A program made the position numbers and the translations under genes. Positions 17,007 to 25,083 of a DNA stretch of 40,404 bases are shown here, one piece after another (within the stretch, counting starts at the first letter, position 1; every line of letters starts with the position of its first letter). The notes under the pieces are model-generated. The model saw only the letters and a program-made list of their open reading frames with translations. It did not search any database and was not told where the DNA came from. This DNA comes from Parcubacteria group bacterium LiPW_15. GTDB lineage: Bacteria > Patescibacteriota > Minisyncoccia > UBA6257 > 2-01-FULL-56-20. The stretch covers positions 145,553 through 185,956 of the forward strand of contig VMER01000003.1 in assembly GCA_007375645.1 (NCBI GenBank), written 5' to 3'.

Positions 17007-17165
17007 CTACGAAGAACTTTCGCCCGGAACAGTGAGCTGGGCCCTCCGCTTCTTGGCGCACTTCCATTCGCGGTAGCCCAGGCAGATGATGGCGCACACG
17101 AGGATTGCCAGGATGGGCCCCAGGTTTGAGTCGAGCCACTCGAGTCCCGCACCGATGTTCGGCAT
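17007..17165 (-). CDS. Small single-TM protein (52 aa, islet gene)
   Basis: MPNIGAGLEWLDSNLGPILAILVCAIICLGYREWKCAKKRRAQLTVPGESSS; AAGGAGG SD upstream of ATG; own terminator. Confidence 0.75.
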   Translation of the reverse strand: MPNIGAGLEWLDSNLGPILAILVCAIICLGYREWKCAKKRRAQLTVPGESSS

Positions 17166-17227
17166 AGGATGTTCCTCCTTCGCTTGGAATCTTCCACAGA
17201 ATACAGTTGGCCGATAAAAAAGAAAAG

Positions 17228-17245
17228 GCCGCCCCGAAGGGCGGC
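17228..17245 (-). terminator. Terminator of the 17266-17847 gene
   Basis: GCCGCCC-TTCG-GGGCGGC followed on minus strand by CTTTTCTTTTTT. Confidence 0.85.
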
Positions 17246-17265
17246 TGGATCTATGAAGAGCAGGA

Positions 17266-17847
17266 CTATGCGGCTTTCGGGTGAAAAAGTGGGCGGACGA
17301 ACAAAAGCGCAACCATCATGCTCTCGATAATCGCGAACATGATTGGTTGAGCCGCTGCCTCCACGGTCCAGGCGGGAACAGCTCCCAAAGCTGCAAGGCA
17401 AGAAACCCACCAGAGGCCCCAGGCGAATCTGTTTTCGCTCGACGGATCGAGCCATGTCGTTCGGAAGGTCGGGATGGCTCCGAGGAACAAGCTACTCAAG
17501 CTCGCACCAAGAGCAAGCCGCGGATCCACCGAAAGCAGAACAATGCCAACGGCAGCACCGCCAAGACAGATCTTCTCCACCATCGTCCACCCCTTCTTTC
17601 CATACGGGATGGAAAGGATAAAGATGGTTAGCGCCACAGCGACCGAGGTGGCGATCTGCCAGTTCAGCGTGTGCTCCATGGCCATGGCTTTGAACGTTGT
17701 CCCATCCAGCGCGAACCAGACGAGCCAGGTGGCCCTGACCGGCTTTGCCCCATCAGCAGAGTGCCGGTCACGCCAAATCGCAACCAGGTAAGGGATGGCG
17801 GCCACCGCCACCAAGGCACCGGAGATCATCGACAGCGCCTCTTTCAC
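17266..17847 (-). CDS. Multipass membrane protein (islet gene, GTG start)
   Basis: 193 aa with multiple hydrophobic helices (VAAIPYLVAIW, ATWLVWFAL, ATSVAVALTIFILSIPYG, ICLGGAAVGIVLLSV...); GTG start preceded by AGAGGTG; promoter and terminator present. Confidence 0.8.
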   Translation of the reverse strand: MKEALSMISGALVAVAAIPYLVAIWRDRHSADGAKPVRATWLVWFALDGTTFKAMAMEHTLNWQIATSVAVALTIFILSIPYGKKGWTMVEKICLGGAAVGIVLLSVDPRLALGASLSSLFLGAIPTFRTTWLDPSSENRFAWGLWWVSCLAALGAVPAWTVEAAAQPIMFAIIESMMVALLFVRPLFHPKAA

Positions 17848-17911
17848 TTCACACCTCTTTCTTTTTTCGCAAACCCCGAAGGGTTGTTTCTCAAGGTTGA
17901 TTCTGCCGAGA

Positions 17912-17940
17912 ATTATAATTTAAAAATTAAGTTTTGTCAA
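17912..17940 (-). promoter_or_regulatory. Sigma70-type promoter of the 17266-17847 gene
   Basis: Minus strand TTGACA (17940-17935), 17-nt spacer, TATAAT (17917-17912). Confidence 0.9.
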
Positions 17941-18026
17941 TCCTGTAGTAGAACTTTGGGTTGCGACAAAGGGCGCACTGTAAAATCTAAAATCCGCCCA
18001 AAGTTTCACTACGGGATCAAACAAAA

Positions 18027-18050
18027 AACAGCTCCGGTTTTGGAGCTGTT
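18027..18050 (-). terminator. Terminator downstream of clpP
   Basis: AACAGCTCC AAAACC GGAGCTGTT followed by TTTTG on minus strand (9-bp perfect stem). Confidence 0.85.
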
Positions 18051-18080
18051 CTCGTATTTGTATTCATTTCTGCCACCTCC

Positions 18081-18204
18081 CTTTTGGGTTTTGCGGGGGT
18101 CATCGGAGCTTCGCCGAGATCGGTCCCAGCGGGGTCGGCGAAGCGAGATACAGGCACAAAATTTCGCTGGAAAATTTTGATGCCGGCCCCGCAAAGGCCA
18201 AAAG
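18081..18204. repeat. Nested inverted-repeat / structured element
   Basis: Outer arms CTTTTGGGTTTTGCGGGG (18081-18098) and CCCCGCAAAGGCCAAAAG (18187-18204); inner arms GGGGTCGGC/GCCGGCCCC, CTTCGCCGA/TCGGCGAAG, CAAAATTT/AAATTTTG. Confidence 0.7.
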
Positions 18205-18207
18205 AAA

Positions 18208-18792
18208 CTATCTCTTGGCTTTGATTATCTCGTCAATGATCCCGTATTTTTTCGCTTCTTCCGGAGTCATGTGAAAATCGCGATCAGAGTCTTTTTCGAT
18301 TTTAGCGAACGATTGGCCGGTGTTTTCGGCCAAGAGCTTATTCAGTCTCTCTTTTACCCTCAAAATCTGCTTCGCGGTTATCTCGATATCCGTGGCCTGG
18401 CCTCCGGCCTCCCCCATCACCTGATGGATAAGTATCTCGGAATTCGGCAAAGAAAATCTTTTTCCTTTCGCGCCGCCGGACAATAAAACTGCGCCCATGG
18501 AAGCGGCCATACCTACACAGATCGTGGAAACCTCCGGCTTGATGTGTTGCATCGTGTCGTAGATCGCCATTCCCGCGACAACCGAACCGCCCGGAGAATT
18601 AATATAGAGCTCGATTCCTTTTTTGGGATCTTCTTTGGCCAAGAATAAGAACTGGGCGATGACGTTATTCGCCACCTCATCGGTTATGACTCCGCCCAAA
18701 AAAACTATTCTGTCCTTCAAAAGACGGGAATAAATATCGTAGGCTCGCTCACCGTATTGAGATTTCTCTATGACTGTTGGTATTAGATTCAT
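18208..18792 (-). CDS. clpP: ATP-dependent Clp protease proteolytic subunit
   Basis: 194 aa; [66 protein letters not shown] (catalytic S/H). Confidence 0.98.
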   Translation of the reverse strand: MNLIPTVIEKSQYGERAYDIYSRLLKDRIVFLGGVITDEVANNVIAQFLFLAKEDPKKGIELYINSPGGSVVAGMAIYDTMQHIKPEVSTICVGMAASMGAVLLSGGAKGKRFSLPNSEILIHQVMGEAGGQATDIEITAKQILRVKERLNKLLAENTGQSFAKIEKDSDRDFHMTPEEAKKYGIIDEIIKAKR

Positions 18793-18955
18793 CCCGTTAG
18801 AAAATTTAACAATTTATATTTAATCGACTTGGTTATATTCAATTCCTCTCAACCGCATCTTAACAGGTAGAATGCTTCCCTAATTTTTTAACGGGATTCA
18901 TCCTTTTCCCTGATTATACGCCCCTGAATTTGCGTCTTCAACTTCCACGCAATGT

Positions 18956-21364
18956 CTATCCTTCGTGCTTGATCCTCATCGAATAGAACGAGCGCCACAC
19001 AAACACAACCGAAATCAGGAAAAAGATTCCCGCGAGAATGGCACTCGTCTGACGGGAAAGCGTTATGGCGAGTTCCACCGCAAGCAAACCGAAGAGCGTA
19101 GTGAATTTGATTATCGGATTCATCGCCACAGACGAAGTGTCTTTGAACGGATCCCCGACCGTATCGCCCACAACGGAAGCAGTGTGCAATTCGGTTCCCT
19201 TCTCCCTGAGTTCGGTCTCTACAACTTTCTTAGCATTGTCCCAAGCTCCTCCGGCGTTAGCCATAAAGATCGCTTGGTAAAGACCGAATATCGCGATAGC
19301 GATCAGATAGCCGATAAAGAAATACGGCTCAACGGAAGCGAAGGCTAAGGTGCTGAAGAATATTCCCATAAAGATATTGAACATTCCCCTCTGCGCGAAC
19401 TGGGTGCAGATCTCCACCACCTTCTTGCTGTCTTCGGTCGAAGCCTTGGCGAGCGAATCATCGAGTTTTATTTTTTTCTTAATGAACTCCACGGCTCGAT
19501 AGGCTCCGGAAACAACGGCCTGCATGGAGGCGCCGGTAAACCAATAGATGACTGCGCCGCCGGTTACAAGCCCCAAAAGGAAGGGCGGGTGCAAAAGCGA
19601 AAGATTGGTAACCAATTCCGGCTTCAACCCTTCGGTCAGCACCATAATAATAGAGAAGATCAAAGTGGTCGCCCCGACGACTGCGGTGCCGATCAAAACC
19701 GGCTTAGCGGTCGCCTTAAAGGTATTTCCTGCCCCGTCGTTCTCTTCCAGCAGTTCCTTTCCCTTTTCGAAATCGGGAGTGAAGCCGAAATCTTTTTCTA
19801 TCTCCTCCTTAATATTCGGCAAAGTCTCAATCGTCGAAAGCTCGTAAACGGATTGCGCGTTGTCCGTGACCGGACCATAAGAATCCACCGCAATCGTAAC
19901 CGGGCCAAGGCCCAAGAAGCCGAAAGCTACAAGGCCGAAAGCGAATACCGCGGGAGCGATCATTATAGTAGAGAGTCCAAGCGCGCTCACTCCGTAAGCC
20001 ACGCCCATCAAGGCAACCATAGACAACCCGATCCAGTAGGCGCTCATGTTGCCGGCAATAAGACCGGAGAGGACATTCAAAGACGCGCCCCCCTCGCGGG
20101 AAGAACTGATTATTTCTTTAACATGCTTGGACTGGGTGGAGGTGAAGAATTTTACGAGCTCCGGTATCAAAGCGCCAGCCAAGGTTCCGCAGCTGATAAT
20201 GGACGCAAGCTTCCACCAAAGAGTTCCATCCCCGAGTTCGGGAATCAAAAGATAAGAAGCAAGATAGGTGGCTAAGATAGAAACTCCGGAAGTTATCCAG
20301 ACCAGAACCGTAAGCGGAGCTTCGAAGTTCATCTGGTCCGCGTCTTTGTAGCGCATCTTCGCGATGACCTGATTGATGCCGTAAGAGCCGATGCTCGTCG
20401 CGATCATCAGGATTCTCATTACGAATATCCAGACCAAAAGCTGGGCCTGAATGACCGGGCTTGTGACGGCAAGGAGAATAAAAGTGATAAGCGCAACTCC
20501 GGTTACACCGTAAGTTTCGAAACCATCCGCGGTCGGCCCGACGGAATCTCCGGCGTTGTCTCCCACACAATCCGCGATGACTCCGGGATTTCTCGCATCA
20601 TCTTCTTTAATTCCGAAAATTATTTTCATAAGATCCGAACCGATGTCCGCGATCTTGGTGAAAATTCCTCCGGCTACGCGCAAAGCCGCGGCGCCCAAAG
20701 ATTCACCGATGGCAAATCCGATAAGGCACGCGCCCGCGTAACTCCCCGGAACAAAAAGCAAAATGCCAAGCATGAGGATTAGCTCGATGCTGATCAAAAG
20801 TGCGCCGACGCTCATCCCGGCTTTTATCGGAATTTCATAGGTCGGATACGGCTTACCCTTGAGGCTCGCGAATGAAGTTCTGGAGTTGGCAAAAGTGTTG
20901 ATGCGGATCCCGAACCAGGCCACGGAGTAGCTGCCCAAAATTCCCAAAATACTAAACAGCAAAATGGTCACAACCCGGATAGCATCATATTCTCTGAGAT
21001 ATCCGAAGTAGGTGATGATAATGACTCCGATAAATGCCTCGAGCAGTATCAAAAACTTTCCCTGGGTAATAAGATAAGTTTTGCAGGTTTCATAAATAAG
21101 TTCCGAAACCTCTTTCATTGACTTGTGAACCGGCAGCTTTTTAAGCTTCAAAAAAACCAGGAGGCCGAATCCCATTCCCAAGAGACACACCACTATTCCC
21201 CAAAGAAGCAGATTGTAACCGCTGATTCCCAAGAAGGAAACTGTTTTCAAATTCGGGAGTATCAGATCCGCCTCGCTTGCATGCGCGGCAAACGGCATCG
21301 CGGCCGAGAGCGCTCCGCCGAGTGCCGCTAAAGATCCAATTAACGCTTTTTTCACTCTATTCAT
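18956..21364 (-). CDS. hppA: Membrane-bound pyrophosphatase (ion-pumping)
   Basis: 802 aa, many TMs; EDDARNPGVIADCVGDNAGDSVGPTADGFETYG, GPVTDNAQSVYELS, DTVGDPFKDTSSVAMNPIIKF match the M-PPase signatures. Confidence 0.95.
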   Translation of the reverse strand: MNRVKKALIGSLAALGGALSAAMPFAAHASEADLILPNLKTVSFLGISGYNLLLWGIVVCLLGMGFGLLVFLKLKKLPVHKSMKEVSELIYETCKTYLITQGKFLILLEAFIGVIIITYFGYLREYDAIRVVTILLFSILGILGSYSVAWFGIRINTFANSRTSFASLKGKPYPTYEIPIKAGMSVGALLISIELILMLGILLFVPGSYAGACLIGFAIGESLGAAALRVAGGIFTKIADIGSDLMKIIFGIKEDDARNPGVIADCVGDNAGDSVGPTADGFETYGVTGVALITFILLAVTSPVIQAQLLVWIFVMRILMIATSIGSYGINQVIAKMRYKDADQMNFEAPLTVLVWITSGVSILATYLASYLLIPELGDGTLWWKLASIISCGTLAGALIPELVKFFTSTQSKHVKEIISSSREGGASLNVLSGLIAGNMSAYWIGLSMVALMGVAYGVSALGLSTIMIAPAVFAFGLVAFGFLGLGPVTIAVDSYGPVTDNAQSVYELSTIETLPNIKEEIEKDFGFTPDFEKGKELLEENDGAGNTFKATAKPVLIGTAVVGATTLIFSIIMVLTEGLKPELVTNLSLLHPPFLLGLVTGGAVIYWFTGASMQAVVSGAYRAVEFIKKKIKLDDSLAKASTEDSKKVVEICTQFAQRGMFNIFMGIFFSTLAFASVEPYFFIGYLIAIAIFGLYQAIFMANAGGAWDNAKKVVETELREKGTELHTASVVGDTVGDPFKDTSSVAMNPIIKFTTLFGLLAVELAITLSRQTSAILAGIFFLISVVFVWRSFYSMRIKHEG

Positions 21365-21404
21365 ATGTTTTGGTTTTAAATTTGTTTTTATTTTATTCTG
21401 CCGG

Positions 21405-22613
21405 TTAGTCGTAGGAGGCTTTCGGCTCTTCGTCCTCCACGGGGGCTACTTCATCTACCGGAGCATCAGCCACTCCGCCCTCCTGAACTTCTTCCGGTCT
21501 CGTCTGGGAACGCACATCTATTCTCCAGCCGGTCAGCTTCGCAGCCATGCGGACATTTTGTCCTCCGCGGCCGATAGCCAAGGAGAGCTGGTCTTCCGGA
21601 ACATAAACGCGGGCCTCGTGATGATCGAAAACTTCCACGGATTCCACCTTGGCGGGAGAGAGAGAATTAGCGATGAATTTCTCCGGCTCCTCGGACCACT
21701 CTATAATATCTATCTTTTCCTGACCGAGTTCGTTGTTGACCGCCATCACGCGAGTTCCGCGCTGACCGACGCAAGCGCCGATCGGATCGACTCCCGCGGC
21801 GTTCGAGGCCACTGCTAATTTTGTGCGGCTGCCCGGCTCGCGGGTTATGGCTTTTATCTCCACGGTGCCGTCGGCGATTTCCGGAACTTCCATCTCAAAA
21901 AGTTTGCTAACAAATTTCGGATGAGACCTCGAAAGAATTATTCCCGGCAAACGGGTATCTTCCTGCACAGCCAGAACGAAGAACCTTAATCTCTCGCTCG
22001 GACGATAATGCTCTCCCGGAATAGTCTCGTTCGCGAACATAACTCCGATCGCGCGGCCAAGATCAATATAGACATGTCCCCTTTCAAAACGCTGTACAAT
22101 GCCGGAGACTATCTGGCCTTCTTTTCCTCTCCATTCGCCCAAGATAGATTCGCGCTCCGACTCGCGCAATTTTTGCACGATGGTTTGCTTGGCGATCTGC
22201 GCGGCAATGCGGCCGAAATCTTCTTTTAAGGGAAGCGGGAAAGATATCTCTTCTCCAGACTCGGCATCCTTTTTAATTTTTTTTGCGTCTGCCAAAAAAA
22301 TATGGCGCTCTTCGTTGTAACGCGGGAGCTTAGGCTCTTCGCCTTCTTCTGTTGGCGTTTCCGGAATTTCTTCTTCGCCTTCTTCCACCACGCGCACCTC
22401 GTCGGGCGCTACCACGGTCTTCACCTGGAAAAACTTCATATCTCCGGTTTCGAGATCCAACTTCGCACGGATGACCTCTCCCCTTTCGCGATACTCTTTT
22501 TTATAAGCCGCGGCCAAAGAGGCCTCGATCGCCTCGAGCACCTGTTCCGGCTGCAAACCTTTTTCATCGGCGACCTGTTTCAGCGCCTTGGTTAATTCTT
22601 TTATCTCGAACAT
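21405..22613 (-). CDS. nusA: Transcription termination/antitermination factor NusA
   Basis: 402 aa; ALKQVADEKGLQPEQVLEAIEASLAAAYKKEY, GVDPIGACVGQRGTRVMAVNNELGQEKIDIIEWSEEPEKFIANSLSPAKV, SLAIGRGGQNVRMAAKLTGWRIDV. Confidence 0.98.
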   Translation of the reverse strand: MFEIKELTKALKQVADEKGLQPEQVLEAIEASLAAAYKKEYRERGEVIRAKLDLETGDMKFFQVKTVVAPDEVRVVEEGEEEIPETPTEEGEEPKLPRYNEERHIFLADAKKIKKDAESGEEISFPLPLKEDFGRIAAQIAKQTIVQKLRESERESILGEWRGKEGQIVSGIVQRFERGHVYIDLGRAIGVMFANETIPGEHYRPSERLRFFVLAVQEDTRLPGIILSRSHPKFVSKLFEMEVPEIADGTVEIKAITREPGSRTKLAVASNAAGVDPIGACVGQRGTRVMAVNNELGQEKIDIIEWSEEPEKFIANSLSPAKVESVEVFDHHEARVYVPEDQLSLAIGRGGQNVRMAAKLTGWRIDVRSQTRPEEVQEGGVADAPVDEVAPVEDEEPKASYD

Positions 22614-22766
22614 CTCGCTATTAAATTTTATTTTTGAGGCCGTTCGACACGGCCCCTTATTCGAAAAAAGTCCCGCCTCGGCGGAACTTCGTGAACAAAA
22701 ACATCATACGCTTTTTGTATTAAAAGTCAACAATATATAGTGGATGAGTTTGAACACAATAAAAAG

Positions 22767-22785
22767 CGGCCCCCAAGAGGGGCCG
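22767..22785 (-). terminator. Terminator of the 22816-23079 gene
   Basis: CGGCCCC caaga GGGGCCG then on minus strand CTTTTTATT. Confidence 0.8.
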
Positions 22786-22815
22786 GAACGGAAAGGAGGA
22801 GCGTTAGTCGAGGCA

Positions 22816-23079
22816 TCAATCGCCGGTGTCGCAGTGGCAGGCCCAGGGGGCACCGCTCCACCGCGAACCCTGCTCGTTCCGGGCGACCGCCCACCACCCG
22901 GTGGGCTTCGGTGTCTCGCGACTGCGGTCGACGCCGCAGCGCTCGCACCGAGCCTCGGCCCGGTGGAACTCGGGATGCCAGAGCTCGTTTCGCTCGTCGG
23001 GAGGACACGCTTCGCGCGCCTCCTCCTCGGTCCTGAACGGCCCGCGGTGGTACCCGCGATGTTCGATTGCTACGCTCAT
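22816..23079 (-). CDS. Small Cys/His-containing protein, possible zinc-binding (87 aa, islet gene)
   Basis: MSVAIEHRGYHRGPFRTEEEAREACPPDERNELWHPEFHRAEARCERCGVDRSRET...WACHCDTGD; AAGGAGAAC SD upstream of ATG at 23079; promoter and terminator present. Confidence 0.75.
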   Translation of the reverse strand: MSVAIEHRGYHRGPFRTEEEAREACPPDERNELWHPEFHRAEARCERCGVDRSRETPKPTGWWAVARNEQGSRWSGAPWACHCDTGD

Positions 23080-23202
23080 CTCTGTTCTCCTTCTCCCTTT
23101 CAGGATTCTGGCAATTTTTGGGCAACCCCGCACCACAAACGATCAGAATTCTGAAAAGGAGATTGGTTTGCTAAAAGAACTGTTAAACCCTGTGACCCGG
23201 AG

Positions 23203-23231
23203 AGTATAGCACATTATACATATTCTGTCAA
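23203..23231 (-). promoter_or_regulatory. Sigma70-type promoter of the 22816-23079 gene
   Basis: Minus strand TTGACA (23231-23226), 17-nt spacer, TATACT (23208-23203). Confidence 0.9.
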
Positions 23232-23239
23232 TAGTCGCT

Positions 23240-23665
23240 CTATGCGATATTCGGATAAAATCTCGCGGAGCTTTCGCCGTCCTTTTCTTCGATCTTTATT
23301 GCCAAAAGATCCAACTGACAATCCCCTGCAAGTTCCGGATGCGAGCCCATATACCAGTCAGCCATTTTCTTCATTTTTTGGAGCTTCGCCCGGGAGAGAT
23401 TGTCCTCGGGCTCCATACCCGACCAATCCGCATAACCGGCCGAGATGGTTTTGACCTCCACAAAGTGGATGACCCCACCCCCATCGCTCGCCAGGACATC
23501 TATCTCCCCGAATTTCTCCCGAATATTTCGGCCAAGAATTTTGTGCCCAAGCCCAACCAGGTATTTGGCCGCCAAATCCTCTCCGCGCTGACCGAGTGAT
23601 TTTTCTTCAGGATTTAGTGTTGAGCGCATACACACTAATGATATAATCATTATGTAAATCAGCAA
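23240..23665 (-). CDS. yraN: YraN/UPF0102-family endonuclease-like protein (start possibly at an internal Met)
   Basis: LGQRGEDLAAKYLVGLGHKILGRNIREKFGEIDVLASDGGGVIHFVEVKT is the UPF0102 core (GxxGE, GEIDxI, FVEVK). Confidence 0.93.
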   Translation of the reverse strand: MLIYIMIISLVCMRSTLNPEEKSLGQRGEDLAAKYLVGLGHKILGRNIREKFGEIDVLASDGGGVIHFVEVKTISAGYADWSGMEPEDNLSRAKLQKMKKMADWYMGSHPELAGDCQLDLLAIKIEEKDGESSARFYPNIA

Positions 23666-23669
23666 ACAT
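23653..23669 (+). repeat. Direct repeat R1 (TGTAAATCAGCAAACAT), includes the first bases of the endonuclease start codon
   Basis: Exact match to R2 (17 nt) and R3 (16 nt). Confidence 0.95.
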
Positions 23670-24132
23670 GCCCAAACAAATCCAAAAAATATCTCACGAC
23701 TATATAAGGGGCCTCGTCGACGGTGAGGGCTGTTTCACTTTTTGCACAACCAAATACATAACCGCAAGCGGCAAGACCGTGATTAAGAAAATCCCGACCT
23801 TTTCGATAGCGATGAACGAGCGCGATCTACCCCTGATTCTGGCGGTGCGGGACGGCCTGGGATTAAAAAATAAAATCTATACAAACAAAAACAATCACCA
23901 TCGGGATGGCTACAAAAGAGGTAAATTGTCGATGCTTATTGTTCGAGAGTTCGGAAATCTTAAAAATGTAGTTGTGCCATTTTTTTACAAAAAACTGCAT
24001 GGCTATAAAGGAACGCAATTCTCGGATTGGCTGGAGGCAATAGGAAACGATCCAGATGTTCCGGAAAGCTTTAAGTTTATCTATAAAATTTATAAAGCCG
24101 GCTTTTATGACAAAAATCCAAAATTTGAATAA
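23668..24132 (+). CDS. LAGLIDADG-family homing endonuclease
   Basis: 154 aa; DYIRGLVDGEGCFTF matches the LAGLIDADG helix; FSIAMNERDLPLILAVRDGLGLKNKIY, LSMLIVREFGNLKNVVVPFF...KGTQFSDWLEAI are typical of single-motif LAGLIDADG endonucleases. Confidence 0.93.
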   Translation: MPKQIQKISHDYIRGLVDGEGCFTFCTTKYITASGKTVIKKIPTFSIAMNERDLPLILAVRDGLGLKNKIYTNKNNHHRDGYKRGKLSMLIVREFGNLKNVVVPFFYKKLHGYKGTQFSDWLEAIGNDPDVPESFKFIYKIYKAGFYDKNPKFE

Positions 24133-24135
24133 CTT

Positions 24136-24152
24136 TGTAAATCAGCAAACAT
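24136..24152 (+). repeat. Direct repeat R2 (TGTAAATCAGCAAACAT)
   Basis: Begins 4 nt after the endonuclease stop codon. Confidence 0.95.
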
Positions 24153-24166
24153 TGGTAAGTTCAGAT

Positions 24167-24182
24167 TGTAAATCAGCAAACA
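24167..24182 (+). repeat. Direct repeat R3 (TGTAAATCAGCAAACA)
   Basis: 31 bp from R2 (start to start). Confidence 0.95.
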
Positions 24183-24245
24183 AATTTTTTGACGAAATTA
24201 AAAGAATGTAGGTTTTACGGGCCGATTGGGTTTGGCCATTCTGTC

Positions 24246-24271
24246 GGAGACAAACACTTTTGTTTGTCTCC
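24246..24271. repeat. Perfect inverted repeat
   Basis: GGAGACAAACA cttt TGTTTGTCTCC. Confidence 0.85.
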
Positions 24272-24520
24272 AGTGTTTATATGAACGATTTTCGTCGTTT
24301 TTTGATATTCGGCAACCCACCTATATATATTGCCGGTTTGCCGAATTAAATTGCCGGATTATTAGAGATAAACATTCGACAAACATTTATCCCTCCCATC
24401 TCGGGCAAAATCTCTTCCCCGCAGGAGCCTTCGGAACCGTCTGTCCCGCACGCCCCGAGTGGCATTGTTTTGCCGGGGGCCCTCGGAGCCCCGCCCATCC
24501 CTACCCAACCCTAAGCGAGT

Positions 24521-24639
24521 ATTTGTCCTTGGCGCGGCCATTTGTCCGAGCGGGCACGGTTTCCGCCTTGGCGGAAGAGCGAGGACAAATCGCCAGCGAG
24601 GATTCTCGCCGGGAATCCGAGCGGTAGCCGGGGACAAAT
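24521..24639. repeat. Nested inverted-repeat element
   Basis: ATTTGTCC at 24521 and 24540; GGACAAAT at 24583 and 24632; internal palindrome TTCCGCCTTGGCGGAA (24561-24576) and GGATTC/GAATCC. Confidence 0.75.
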
Positions 24640-24722
24640 GCGAGCGACTAGTTTTCCACAACTAATCCCCAGTATCCTTAAAATTTATTTGCGCCGTAAA
24701 ACAAAAGCCCTATAATTGACCT

Positions 24723-25064
24723 ATGCTCACAAAAGAGGAAATCGAAAAATATCAGTCCGCCCTTGAACAGGAACGAAGATTGTTGGTTGCCGAAATAGAA
24801 AACGAGAAACCCGCGGACTTCGGCTCCGAGCCGGATGGCGAACTCGAAGAGGAAGCTGATGAGTCGGAAGATTTTGCGAACAAAGTCGCGATCAAGGATA
24901 CATTGAAAAACAGGTTGAGCGAGATCGATATGGCTCTCGCCCGAACAAAGGATGGAACCTATGGCGTCTGCGAAAAATGCGGAAAGGATATCGAAAAGGA
25001 AATCTTAGATATCGTTCCCGAATCCAATCTCTGTGAAACCTGCAAAAAACTGGTAGCGGAGTAA
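24723..25064 (+). CDS. DksA/TraR-type C4 zinc-finger protein
   Basis: 113 aa; MALARTKDGTYGVCEKCGKDIEKEILDIVPESNLCETCKK. Confidence 0.93.
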   Translation: MLTKEEIEKYQSALEQERRLLVAEIENEKPADFGSEPDGELEEEADESEDFANKVAIKDTLKNRLSEIDMALARTKDGTYGVCEKCGKDIEKEILDIVPESNLCETCKKLVAE

Positions 25065-25083
25065 ATTAAAAACCAAATAAGCG

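Noticed and set aside
23653-24182. Three copies of TGTAAATCAGCAAACA considered as a CRISPR array
   Set aside because: Only three copies, 483 bp and 31 bp apart, repeat too short (16-17 nt), no cas genes nearby.
24652-24660. TTTTCCACA, DnaA-box-like
   Set aside because: Isolated single match; no cluster, no dnaA/dnaN nearby, so no support for an origin.
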